This document shows, in pieces, positions 11,627 to 22,259 of a stretch of DNA of 64,000 bases. A program made the translations under genes and the position numbers. Under the pieces are notes generated by a model. The model had not been told where the DNA came from. It made no database searches and saw only the letters and a program-made list of their open reading frames with translations. Source of the stretch: Capsicum annuum (taxonomy: Eukaryota; Streptophyta; Magnoliopsida; Solanales; Solanaceae); NCBI RefSeq assembly GCF_002878395.1, contig NC_061121.1, positions 44,598,103 to 44,662,102 of the forward strand, in the 5' to 3' direction. How positions within the stretch are numbered: the first letter of the stretch is position 1; every line of letters begins with the position of its first letter.

Positions 11627-12357
11627 GTAGTAAGAGCGACAATAATGGTAGATATGGTCTTATAACAAAAATTATAGGCAGGTTCATATGTGAGTAAAAA
11701 CAAAGGAAATAAAGCTGCAATACAACACATACATATATATAGATATGTACATACATACATATTTATTATCATTCGTTCATGCCAGCACATTCTTTAAATT
11801 GTAATATTTGTTAGCTTAGGTGGTAACTTAAATTTGAAGTGGCAGCATGCCTTAGCTATATCCTGCCTACCCTATTCGACTTCCACGTGGTGGGTGACAA
11901 CCATATTCACAAATTTAATTCCATTACTTATATACTCGGATATTGCTTAGACGCATGCTAAAATAATTATAATATTTTGAATATACCATAATTAATACAA
12001 AATTATTTCTAACAAAATCTCTATTGTATAATAATATTATTTTTATATTTCTAGATTTACTATCTCCACTTAAAATGTTAATAGACTATAAAAGCCACTA
12101 TAAAGTCATATAAATATAATATAACTAAAAGAATTTAGTGAATATCAAAAATATCTTAGCATGCAATAAATTATATATCTACCAAATGTCAATTTAAATT
12201 AAATGTTCCACAATATTCTTGATATTACTAAAATTAACCAAAAGAACCGCCTACTATCAGTCCCAAAAAGTCATAAATAACTTAGGACAGTTATAGAAAA
12301 TCCCTGGATACTGAAAATGTATGGAAATATAGACAAATGTCCGTGAGGGTCATTACA

Positions 12358-13420
12358 ACATCCATTACTAAAAGGAATTTCGTCCGCGAAAGTAAAGCAT
12401 AAGGACGTACCAGAGGACTTAAACAGGTAGGGATACTAGCTGCACATATCATGCTAGGGAGCGAGGTCAGGTAGGCCAGTCAAAAGCACATCAGGAAACT
12501 CTTGAACCACAGGAATGGAGTCAAGCGATGAACTCTCAGCAATAACATCCCATACATACGCAAGACATGACTCACAACCCCTCAATATCAGTCTACTAGC
12601 CCGAATATAAGAAATAATCCCCATTATCACGTACCTAATAGAAACTTGCCATACAACCAGGGGTACGCCAGGCAAGGCTAAAGAAACGGTCTTAGAAAAA
12701 TAATACAAGACTACATGGTCAGGAGATAGCCAATCTATTCGTAGAATTACATCAAAATGTATCATATCTAGGACAATGAGATAAATTTGAGTATTAAACT
12801 CTCGAACAGTCACCAAACAAGTCATATAACCAATCCACTACTAAAGAATCACCCACGGGGGTAGCTATACGCAATGGCACAGATAAAGACTCAAAACATA
12901 AACCCAACCACGATGCAAAATAAGTAAAAACACAACAAAATATGTAATTAGGATCAAACAAAGTAGAAGTTGGTTGATGGCATATGGAAACCTTACCTGT
13001 GATCAAAGCATACGAAGCCTCAACCTCAGATCTACGTAATATAGCATACAAATGACCCTGAATCATCAGGACCATCCCTGCGACTCTGTGCATCACCCCT
13101 ACATTATGGAGGAACTAACCTAATCGGTTGTACAGTCAAAACTGAAGGCTTAACCATCCTATGTTAAGGACACTTACGGGTAAAGTAACTAACCACCCTT
13201 CAGCCATAACATGCCTCGGGCACCAACTTTGTCTAGATGATCCAGTGAATCTGGAATGGTTACCCTGACTCAATGATCCTGACTGAATACCTCTGCCGCT
13301 GGCTGCTACTCCAACCACTAGAACTACTAAAACCAGGATAACCCCTATCTGATATCTGAAGCGATGCTTATACTGGCTAACTAGGCTGATGCTGATGTTG
13401 ACAGGATAACCTCTTAATTC
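12358..13420 (-). pseudogene. Gypsy G1 copy 1 gag-protease remnant joined to pol end
   Basis: Read on the minus strand: gag C-terminal scrap (13136-13438, zinc-knuckle region damaged), then the aspartic-protease-like domain (ALITGKVSICH, then DPNYIFCCVFTYFASWLGL and VPLRIATPVGDSLVV; VREFNTQIYLIVLDMIHFDVILRIDWLSP in pieces) and the linker SIPVVQEFPDVLLTGLPD near 12470. In complete gypsy elements reverse transcriptase, RNase H and integrase follow. Here the text jumps directly to what looks like the last residues of pol (YPYLFKSSGTSLCFTFADE) and the LTR. Several stops are present, and the gag start is missing at about 13420. Confidence 0.8.
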
Positions 13421-14303
13421 ATTTTTCAAAATTTCCATAACATATATACATATATACTAACAAATCAATTTCAAGGGGAAGGCCTAAAGACCAAAGAAAT
13501 CTTATCAAAAGGTTTCAAGATTCATAATTGTAATTGTGAATTCAAACCCCTTTGTGAAAACATGATTTCTAAATCTTCAACATAATTAATAAGAGTTTAC
13601 TATGCCCATGTAGTTTTAGGAAAACCCTACGTACCTTAGATTATAAGATTTGAAAGATAAAACCCGGATCTTGATCCTTTTCATGAAATCTTGAACATAA
13701 GATCTTGATTCTTTATCTTGAGGGAAAGGATTAGGGTTTTGTTCTTGGGGATGGATGATTTCAATTTTGGAGAGAACGTGAATTTGGGTGTCTAAAGTGC
13801 TGTTTTGGGGTTAAAATTCGGTGTTTAGGCTGAATTAATATAGGTGGAATTGACCCAAATGCCCCTGGAAAACGTGGAGTTGACTACAGAAAAATACACG
13901 GGCCAGAATGGCCAGGGGGCCGCTGACTTATCGCCTCGGCTTACTGCCTTTTCACAAAAATGACTATAACTTTTTGCTCGAGTATCGGATTTTGGCGAAA
14001 TTGGTATCGTTGGAAAGCTAATTAGATTATCTACAATTTAGTGGGTCTTCATATGCAAAATTCAATATATACAAAAACTTATACTCATTCAAAGATGACT
14101 CTTGTAGAATCGAATATCAAAGTTTGGATGAATGACGGGTTATTAGCTCAACTTTGCTATAGGCCATTTACACGAGCATTTTTCACCTCATAATCACTTC
14201 ATATACTTGGAGAGAGATCATGACACATGAATTTAAATAAAAACCATGGAATTAGATCTTACGACGGTTCGATTTCTAGCTCGAAAATGTGGGATGTTAC
14301 AGA
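13421..14303 (-). mobile_element. Truncated gypsy LTR (5' half, minus)
   Basis: On the minus strand it starts TGTAACATCCCAC at 14303 and runs through the U3/R-type text (gaaattggtatcgttggaaagctaa shared in kind with 46180-46215; 'accctacgtacctta' is the common R/U5 splice-like region). The 3' half is gone and G1 gag follows. It cuts the F-box gene whose tail begins at 14304. Confidence 0.65.
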
Positions 14304-14489
14304 TACAAGTTGCTATTCAAAAAATCTTGGTTTCTCTGCTCATTTCTCTATCACTTACAACCCAAAAGACGAGATTTTTAGGGTGATATTGCACCTGTAG
14401 CGACTAGATATCTTCCAAATTTTTACTCACTTAAAACTCCTGTGGGGGGCAACTTTCAAGACTCAAATGTCTATCTGAATAAAAGCTGA
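14304..14489 (+). pseudogene. F-box protein gene, 3' tail only (block B)
   Basis: Homologous to the end of the F-box gene at 55110-55285: the text 'acaacccaaaagacgagatt' is shared. In one frame the end reads APVATRYLPNFYSLKTPVGG, then NFQDSNVYLNKS, stop at 14487-14489. Everything upstream has been replaced by a gypsy LTR. The 3' flank (14490-14690) also matches 55290-55500. Confidence 0.75.
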
Positions 14490-14695
14490 GATAGTTAAGA
14501 TATTTAGTTTGTCTTATTTCCTCCAGGTATTATGCTTTGCTAGTTTGTCTATGTGGTAATTTGGTTTAGAACAACTTTTACTGTTGTGGATGTTTTTGAA
14601 TTGTGGTGGAACAACTCTGTATGTATATGTTGTCCATTTCATATTCTAAGTTATTTGCATTGCAAAAGTCTCTAAAACTGCATTTTCTTTATTCA
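14490..14695. other. Duplicated 3' flank between F-box tail and SAUR
   Basis: Non-coding. It matches 55286-55490 closely ('tagtttgtctta', 'ttactgttgtggatg') and so confirms that blocks B and C are copies of one segment. Confidence 0.7.
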
Positions 14696-15055
14696 TTACA
14701 TTTGGAACTTGTCTGAAGAACAGCAACATGAAGGAATTGAGATAATGAACGCCTTGTGAAGATCTCCTGCGGCTAAACCCTTCTTGAAGGATGAATCGCA
14801 GAGTACTATAATGGGGCCAGCACTTGGCAGGCCAAACTCTTCTTCAGATAAGATTAAAAGTTGTATGATGATCTCATTTTCCAGATAATCCAAGGGAATC
14901 ACGAAGTGCGTTTGATCAGTTGTATACATTACAAAATGACCTTTTCTGACTATTGAGGGTAAAGATGTACTACAACTATCTGCATCACTACCATTTCTTG
15001 TAAGTGACATTCTCTTCCCCTGCATGGCTGCAAACTTCTGCCATCTCCTAGCCAT
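14696..15055 (-). CDS. SAUR-like protein (block B), possibly damaged
   Basis: A 119-residue reading frame of the larger SAUR clade (SAUR61-68 / X10A-like): MARRWQKFAAMQGKRMSL, then GHFVMYTTDQTHFVIPLDYL, LSEEEFGLPSAGPI and a Cys/Ser-rich end IPSCCCSSDKFQM. Compared with the copy at 59230 it has lost 24 bp in frame (MDYIILLI after DSSF). It also has a 2-bp deletion upstream: the family start (MISTKKLIKM) is out of frame, leaving the internal Met as the first usable start. The SAUR core is otherwise open. It could be a shortened protein or an early pseudogene. It is divergent from the kelch remnant that starts at 15289. Confidence 0.6.
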   Translation of the reverse strand: MARRWQKFAAMQGKRMSLTRNGSDADSCSTSLPSIVRKGHFVMYTTDQTHFVIPLDYLENEIIIQLLILSEEEFGLPSAGPIIVLCDSSFKKGLAAGDLHKAFIISIPSCCCSSDKFQM

Positions 15056-15288
15056 TTTGATAAGTTTTGGTACTGATCATTATTTTTCTTTCCATTTTTT
15101 CTTGAAAGTTTTGAAGCAAGAAAGTAGACTATTTAGAACCTTTTGATTACTAAAACGATAAGCAAGAAAAATGTGTGTGGAGAACCCCAAACAAATTATG
15201 TTCACTTAAATCAGTCTTATCAGGAAGACACAGGGTTTAGGATCCATATCAGAGCAAGACAGCGGAACTGGTGTTTATTTTAGGGTTC

Positions 15289-16533
15289 AATCTGGAAGAT
15301 TTGTCAGAAGAATCGTCCTGTATTGTTACAAGGGATTGTCGGACAGAAAGTAACTGGACAGCTTGAATGAGTTATCGATCGATAGGATTGAAGTCCAGTA
15401 TGGCAAAAGGCCATTGGAAAATGACCAGGAGGTTGAAAATGTGCAATGCAGGTTGCAAAAGCAGTCTGATGGTTCCAACCTAGTGGAAGTGGATATTTCC
15501 TTGTGGAGTTCTTCAGCATACCCTGATGAGCATGCTGACAGTCAGGACCATGATGAGCAAGATGACAACCAGAATCATGCTGGGGATAATTCTGATAGGG
15601 GCATGCTTTTTCCGGCCATTAACCGTGACAGCTGCATCAATTCTCTCATTTGTTGCACTAGGTCACATTATGGTGCCATAGCATCTTTGAACCGTAACTT
15701 CCGCTAATTAATTAGGAGCGGTGAACTTTATACAACACGGTGACGAAATGGTGTTGTGGAGCACTGGGTGTATTTCTCCTGCCAACAGCCTGAGTGGGAA
15801 GCTTTTGACCCTGCTAGGCTGTGTTGGATGCATCTTCCGAGAATGACTCGCAATAATTGTTTCGTGTTCTCCGATAAGGAATCTTTGGCCGTTGGTATGG
15901 AGCTTCTTGTTTTCAGAAAGGATGTGTTTGCCCATGTCATTTATGAGTACAGCTTACTGACAAATACGTGGTCAACTGGGATGCAGATGAATGTGCCACG
16001 ATGTTTGTTTGGTAAAGAAAGTCTTGGGGAAATTGCCATTTTTGCTGGTGGTTGTGACTCACAAGGTAAAATCCTTAGCTCCGCTGAACTTTACAATTCG
16101 GAGACACGCACGTGGAGGACTTGAGAAGCATGAATAAGCCACGTAAGATGTGTTCTGGTATATTCAAAGATTGAAAGTTTTACGTGATAGGAGGCATTGG
16201 AGGAGCTGGCTCAAAGCTGTTGACATGAGCAGAGGAGCATGATCTGGCAATGGGGAACGTGAACTGAAATCCAGAACATGTCTCCTGTGCGTCCTAACCT
16301 TAGGAATGGCATACCTGCTACATCTGCAGTGCCTCCATTGGTAGCTGTTGTAAATAAATAATTTACACTGCTGACTATGCTGAAATGTCGGTTAGGAAGT
16401 ATGAAAAGCATAACAAAGAATGGATTTATTGAGGTGAATTCGTGGTACCTAGTGAAGGACCTCAAGAATGGAACTTGCTCGACCGAATGCAATCAGGTAG
16501 CTTTGTGTATACTGTTCTGTCATGGTATGCTGA
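15289..16533 (+). pseudogene. F-box/kelch (SKIP11-like) pseudogene, copy B plus
   Basis: Nearly full-length by homology: N-terminal region (LEDLSEESSCIVTRDCRTES, then KRPLENDQEVENVQCRLQKQ), acidic linker (SQDHDEQDDNQNHAGDNSDR), F-box (SHYGAIASLNRNFR), then HWVYFSCQQPEWEAFDPARL, the kelch domain (FGKESLGEIAIFAGGCDSQG, AELYNSETRTWRT), and the end (native stop 16531-16533). Lesions: the expected ATG before LEDL is lost (caatctgg), TAA occurs in the F-box (Ser to stop near 15706), frameshifts near 15365, 16120 and 16170, the kelch Cys-to-TGA near 16226, and the 110-120-bp deletion near 16410. The same start loss and stops occur in copy C at 59424-62810, and the TGA and deletion occur in all three plus copies. 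Confidence 0.85.
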
Positions 16534-16800
16534 AGAGATGGAATATCGCTGGTTGTACTGTAGAGGTGGTGGCAGTCAATCAATACATAATTGGTTTCTG
16601 GGGCAACAGGTTTCTTGATAATGCGTAATTTATCCCAACGTTTTTCTCTTATCAGTTGATAGTTTTCGATTAGTGTTTAAAGATTCTCTAGAAAGTCATA
16701 GAAGTACTTAATCTTTTTCTTTTTTCTGGTTTTGCCATCTTTATTTTCTTGACTTTGTCGAGGAGAGAAATAAGGGTCTGCAATGTTGGTTGTTTGTTGG
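16534..16800. other. Loop between inverted kelch copies (block B)
   Basis: Old 3' flank of the kelch gene, homologous to 453-640 and 62811-63045. Short open frames on either strand are meaningless readings of this flank. Confidence 0.6.
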
Positions 16801-17690
16801 CATCTTGGCTTGCGTAACCCATCTAACCCTTGTTTTGTTATGCTTTTCATACTTCCTAACCGGCATTTCAGCATAGTCAGCAGCGTAAAATCGATTATTT
16901 ACAATAGCTACTGCTGTAGACGCTGCAGATGTAGCAGGTATGTCATTCCTCAGGTTAGGTCGCACAGGAGAATGTTCGAGATATTTCAGTTCATGTTCCC
17001 ATTTCCAGATCATACTCCTCCGCACATGTCAACAACTTTGAGTCGGCTCCTCCAATGCCTCCTATCACATAAAACTTTCCATCCATGAATTCTCCAGAAC
17101 ACATCTTACATTGCTTATTCATGCTTCGCAAAGTCCTCCACGTGCATGTCTCCGAATTGTAAAGTTCAGCAGAGCTAAGGATTTCACATTGTGAGTCACA
17201 ACTATCAGAAAAAATGGCAATTTCCCCAATGCTTGCTTTACCAATCAAACATCATGACGTATTCATCTGCATCCCAGTTGACTACGATTTTTGTCAGTAA
17301 GTTGTACCGATAAATGACATAGGCCACACATCCTTTCCACAAACAAGAAGCTCCATACCAATCCCCAATGATTCCTTCTCGGAGAACTGCACGAAACAAT
17401 TATTGGGAGTCATTCTCGGCAGAAGAATCCAATGCAGTTTAGCAGGGTCAAAAGCTTCCAACTTAGGTTGCTAGCTGGAGAAATACACCCAGTGCTCCAC
17501 CACACCATTTCGTCACCGCGCTGTATAAAGTTCACCACTCCTAATTAATGAGCGGAAGTTGCAGTTAAAAGGTGCTATAGTGCCATAATCTGACCTAGAG
17601 CAACAAATGAGAGTATTGATGGAGTTGTCACGGTCAATGGCAGGAAAAAGTAAGCTCCTGAATTATCTCCAGCATGATCCTATAACTGAA
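16801..17690 (-). pseudogene. F-box/kelch pseudogene, inverted copy B minus
   Basis: On the minus strand it starts near 17690 in the acidic linker (ending in the GEN region), runs through the F-box (NFRSLIRSGEL, intact Ser), HWVYFS, the kelch repeats IGKASIGEIAIFSDSCDSQC, AELYNSETCTWRTLRSMNKQ and GKFYVIGGIGGADSKLLTCA, and ends with VRKYEKHNK near 16836. The same 3' breakpoint as copy A minus (650) shows the inverted arrangement was duplicated as a unit. Stops and frameshifts near 17260-17300, 17480 and 16975 make it non-coding. It pairs with the plus copy over about 850 bp. Confidence 0.85.
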
Positions 17691-17699
17691 CCAATCCCA

Positions 17700-18300
17700 T
17701 GAAATCGTAGTAGTCCTCTAGATGTGCACCGGACTTGAACCGGCACCAATGGGTAGAAACGAGAGGCCAAAAACCGGACTCAAACCGGTAGTGATGGATA
17801 ATATATCAAGAGGATACGTGACGGATTCAAACGGGACATAGTGGGTAATAATGAGTGGCCACTTATATAATATACAACAGAACTCATAATCCGATGTCGG
17901 ACTCGAACCGGAACTCAGTCGAACTACAACCATAATCAGATACCGAACTCGAACTGGAACTCAAAGAAACCACAATCATAATCAGATGTCGGACTCGAAC
18001 CAGAACTCATAATAACCATACCCCATATTAAAATTCATACCATACCACAACAAAGTCAACGTGGTACAAAATTTCACAATCAATGCTAGAAATAAAGTAT
18101 TTATTAAACCTGAACAGAAGCTAAAACACCTCTAATTACCATATGCATGTCTTAATTTTAAAGGGGCAGATTCAAGGTTTGCTATTTAATTTCAGATCCT
18201 AAAACGATAAATTAATATATTGAAAGACAAAATACCAAAATCTACTAAAACGGGGTACTAATCCGGATAAATAAGGCATGTTATATATGTATATGGTACG
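17700..18300 (-). mobile_element. Gypsy G1 copy 2, LTR part 1 (cut by G2)
   Basis: From about 17830 it matches the G1 LTR of copy 1 at 10850-11390, including the 46-bp repeat family (three units) and the flanking 'cggggtactaat' region. The outer LTR end (10098-10850 in copy 1) is missing, and 17700-17830 is unrecognised sequence with several 'accggactcaaaccgg'-type repeats. At 18300 it is broken by G2 and resumes at 37415. Confidence 0.75.
17888..18023. repeat. 46-bp tandem repeat, three units, in G1 copy 2
   Basis: Units start at 17888, 17934 and 17980, with the same motif as at 10863-11090. Confidence 0.8.
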
Positions 18301-20868
18301 TGTAACACCCTGAACGTTCGAGCTAAAATAAAAATCAATTGGACCTCTCTTCATATGTACTTTGACCAGAATCTAGAAATTTTATAGTATCTAGGTGCAA
18401 AGGTCAAGTCTTAAGTTTCGTAGGGGTATTAGGTATGAATTGAGGGCATAAGAAATCTCTACAACAAATTTGAGTGAAAAGTCCTTTAATGATTAAGTAT
18501 TCATATAGGTTCACACAAGGACCAAATTTAAACAAGCATTTCTCCTAGAATATTTAGAGTTACGTGACCCATTACATATCAAATTAAATATTTTTGAGTC
18601 TTCTTTCCAACGCCACCAACAACTCATTAATCCGAGACCTGAGTAAAAAGTTACGTATGTTTTACTAAGAACTACACCAAACGAAAATTTTATTTTTTTT
18701 TCTTTTCTTTTCATATTCTTGGAGGGTAATTTTGTCCTTTCCTTTTTACACTAACCCCAAGTTATTAAAACTTATTTCTCCATTAATTTTATACGTTAAG
18801 ACTCCTAGACTTACTATCCATCAGTTACACGTTACAATACAAACCTCCCTGCCTTCTTCAAGTTTCACAGGATAAAACCTCACTTTTCCCCATCTGTTTT
18901 TCATACGATATCCATAAATAAACATCCGTATTCCTCCTATAAAACTCAAATCTCAAGAATCTGATGAAATTCATTCAAGAAAACAAGTCTAATCCCTTCT
19001 CCAGATCTCAAGTTCTTCAAACGTTTTGAGGTACATAGAACCATCTTTTGCTCACGTTTCATTATGTTTTCTTATTCACCAAATCTGTTCTGTAATCTCC
19101 TTTCCAAACAGATGGTGTCTAGGTGTTTGTATTCAGCAGTTAGAGTAACATCTCAAGTTCTATTTCCTCTTGACGTCTTAACAAGTGCTTATGTATTCAT
19201 AATGTAAGGACTAGTTTTTCCTAAATCTAGAACCTGAACCTTGTCCAGTCAATAATATGGTGGTCTAAATAATCTTCAACAAGTATTTTCTATTTCTAAA
19301 TTTCTTGAAAGTTGTTAGGATTAATTAACATAAAGAACATCCCTTTTATCTCTTAAATTAATGTCCGATCCCGTTTGAGTATATGCTAGCATGCTAAAAT
19401 TCTTTAAGTTTAACAAGTAGGAAGGACTACTTTGTCTTCTACTGGGATCTCATGTTAATCTGTTTTCCAAAATCTCTGGTTGTAGATGATTTGTAATACA
19501 ATATCTAGCCAACCCTCCATGTCAAAATTTCAGTCATGCCATCATGTGAATGTTTCTATTAAAGTTATCAGATAAAATTTTATGAAACTCTTAAAGTATG
19601 ATTCCAATTCCATAATCCATAAGAAAGTCACCTTCTCTCAACATGCCTAAAAGTCTTTGCACTATGAACTATACATTATGAAATTGCAAGCCCTAGTATA
19701 ATAATACCAATTTCTAAGGAATTTTCCCATTGACCTAGTTAATAGATACTTAATAATATTAATATGAATATTTTTACAAGAATGGTTCCAATCATGTTAA
19801 TGAATTATATCATGTTGAACCATGAAATTACCTATCATGACTCTCCAATATTGATAGTGTTAACTCATGAATATGAACCTATTACGGTTAACTCTCAATA
19901 TAAGCCTAAAGTGGTTATACATAATTATGAGCCTAAAGAGGCTAAACCATGAGCCTAAAAAGGCTAAACTATGAGCATGAACGTAACAAGACTAACATTT
20001 TTGGTCAAGAACTAATAAGATAAATAAGATAACGTGATGAGCATAAGGGAGTTAGTTAGCTGACCGTGAAGGCATAGGTTGAAAAGACAAATGCCCAAAA
20101 CTATGTTTGCCAACATAGGATATAGATTATTTTGCAAGTCGGATGACTCTTTTTTTATGTGTCCTGAAAAGGGACTAACCATGGATGTCACGTCCTATGC
20201 CCGGCAAGGCATAGGACGGCTAAGCTGATCGAGCCGAGATCAGACTCCATGCGCTCACATGGTGGTTTTGACGGTTCACTACTTTCTCCCATAACTAATC
20301 AAAGGAATTAAATCTACTTTACTTGGTCAATTATAAATTTAGCTTATCTTCTTGTTCCTTTCCAGTAGTCTTCTTTTACGTTTGAATTTTATTGTCATTT
20401 CTAATCTCTTGATGTACTACCCTCCTGAAATGATTTTCCATACCAATACATTCCACGTATTGACCACCTTTGGTGCTACATCATTTCATGATGTAGGTTT
20501 TGGCTCTCATATCCTTGGTCAGGCGCCTCATTAGGATCTCTATCTTCAGTTGGATGGGATATGTTGACTTTATTATATTTTCTTTCCTTTTAGTATTGGT
20601 ACTTATTAGAGGCTTCACAGACTAATTTAGTTGCCAGACAGGTCTTGTAATTTTTAGTATTACTTGTTATGACTATTGTATCTTCAGACGTTAAGTGATA
20701 TTAGTGAACATTGATGAAAGACTATCCTTTAAGAAATCTTATTCTATTTTGTTTCCTCTCTATGCATTATGTTAGCTGTATGCTCATGTGATATGCCAAA
20801 ACATTCGCTCGTACTAGCAATAGTATCGGGTGTGTGCCACGTATAGGGCCTCGACTCGGTGCGTGACA
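18301..20868 (+). repeat. G2 5' LTR (2568 bp)
   Basis: TGTAACACCC...GCGTGACA. It includes a short direct-repeat patch near 19928-19980 (gagcctaaagaggctaaa repeated with small changes). A short open frame (19764-19952) recurs at 36253-36441 in the other LTR and is not a gene. Confidence 0.85.
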
Positions 20869-21823
20869 AACTTGGAATTAGAACGCATAATTAAAGTGTC
20901 CTAGGGTGTCTGTGAAGCCATGTCTAGTAGAGTTCTAATTATGGGTGTGAAGTTCACCATACTTATAATTTAGAGGCTGCAGGACATTTAGGAAATGTCT
21001 CTTTTCTTTTATATTCTAGATCGTGCCACAGAGCTGCCTTAAGAATCTTATGTGAATTTGTGTGATGTTCCAATTCCTCTTACTATGCCTCACCTTTGAG
21101 GTGGTAAAAACATTATAGGTCAGATTCCTATCGATGTAGTTCTCTCAGATAGAGCGAACAAAAAAAATAGGAGACTTCACGAGAGATTAAGCAGAGATTA
21201 TTAGTGCATTTAAGCCCATTGATTCATAAGAATGCACACTTTTTCATTTTAATCGTGCGTCTATGCCAAACTAAGATGTACTCTCAGATTTTCTTTACTT
21301 TTTTTAAACCTTGTTACAAATGACACCTTTAGCCAGAAGTTATGTATTTCAGTTCTGATAGTATTATCACCTGAGAGATAGTGTAGCTTGGGTTGTTGTA
21401 AGTCATAAGCAGTAGAACAAATTCGAGAGCTAGACATATGAAGTCAAAGTGTAGTGGCCTAAGAGTGAAGTTAGTAAATTGATCGAAGTATATAGCTAGA
21501 GTCATGTACCTATTAAGTGACTGATGGGGTGATATGTCTTTAGGTGTTATCTAAGGTGTGATAAGTTTGGTATAGATTCTATGGTTGCAAGTAGAACAAG
21601 GATTGTTGGATACAATGACTTAGAAGTATACTTGAACTAGGAAGCAAGTTAGGACGACATGCGTTGGTGTTAGTAAATATTAAGTCTATGATGTGAACAG
21701 GAGGATAGAGTGGTCAGGAATTGACAAATTTAAGCTACCCCTTGTGTTTTAAAGAGAGTACCCCCACTTGTTCTTTAGAGATATGAATGTAGTTTAAGAA
21801 ATTCATTGAATAAGTAGTAGCTA
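20869..21823 (+). pseudogene. G2 interior, left part: primer site and decayed leader
   Basis: The primer-binding site is at about 20873-20884 (TGGAATTAGAAC, 9 of 12 bases of TGGTATCAGAGC). It is followed by leader text typical of this gypsy lineage ('taaagtgtcctagggtgtct', 'tttaggaaatgtct'). Only scraps of gag can be guessed after 21000. No open frame of note. Confidence 0.6.
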
Positions 21824-22259
21824 TTAGCATGATGTAAATATTGTATATTAATGTAATCATATATTGTTGTATATTGGTGTAATTACATAGAATTGATTTA
21901 GTAGTTAAAGAGAATAATAGTGACTTTAGTAAGAGCAGATTTGGTGGGATAGAATAACGAATTTAGAGGGATAGAAAAGCTGATCTTTAGGAATAGGAAG
22001 ATGGATCTTTAAGGATGTAATCATTGAATATTTTCTATTTAATTACAAGACTCTCAATATTGAGAGGTATTCAGCAGAAAATTGACATGGTATCAGAGCC
22101 TTCTCTTGGTTGCCTCGTTTCATAAAGCTCATTTGTGGTTTCTTTCAATCTTTTTGGAAAATTTTCGTTTTTGTTGATTATTCCTCGGCAATTAACACCT
22201 TGGATTTCTATCTTGGTCTTTTTGGTTATTCTTTTTGAGTCAGTGTTTCTAGTTTTCAT

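Larger units (their letters stand above)
10098..12357 (-). mobile_element. Gypsy G1 copy 1, LTR at 3' side (minus)
   Basis: On the minus strand it starts TGTAATGACCC at 12357 and ends ...GTTGTGACA at 10098, about 2.26 kb. It directly follows the gag-protease remnant. It contains a 46-bp tandem repeat and an AT microsatellite. The part from about 10850 is homologous to 17830-18300 plus 37415-38373, i.e. to G1 copy 2, where gypsy G2 has been inserted. It therefore preserves the empty site of G2. Short open frames inside, such as 11566-11790, are low-complexity and not genes. Confidence 0.75.

Noticed and set aside
19764..19952. 62-codon open frame repeated at 36253-36441
   Set aside because: Both lie at the same place in the two LTRs of G2; the recurrence reflects LTR identity, and the text is low complexity.
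21819..21834. Target duplication of copia C (tagc / atagc)
   Set aside because: The 5-mers on the two sides do not match when the LTR ends are fixed by the pair comparison.
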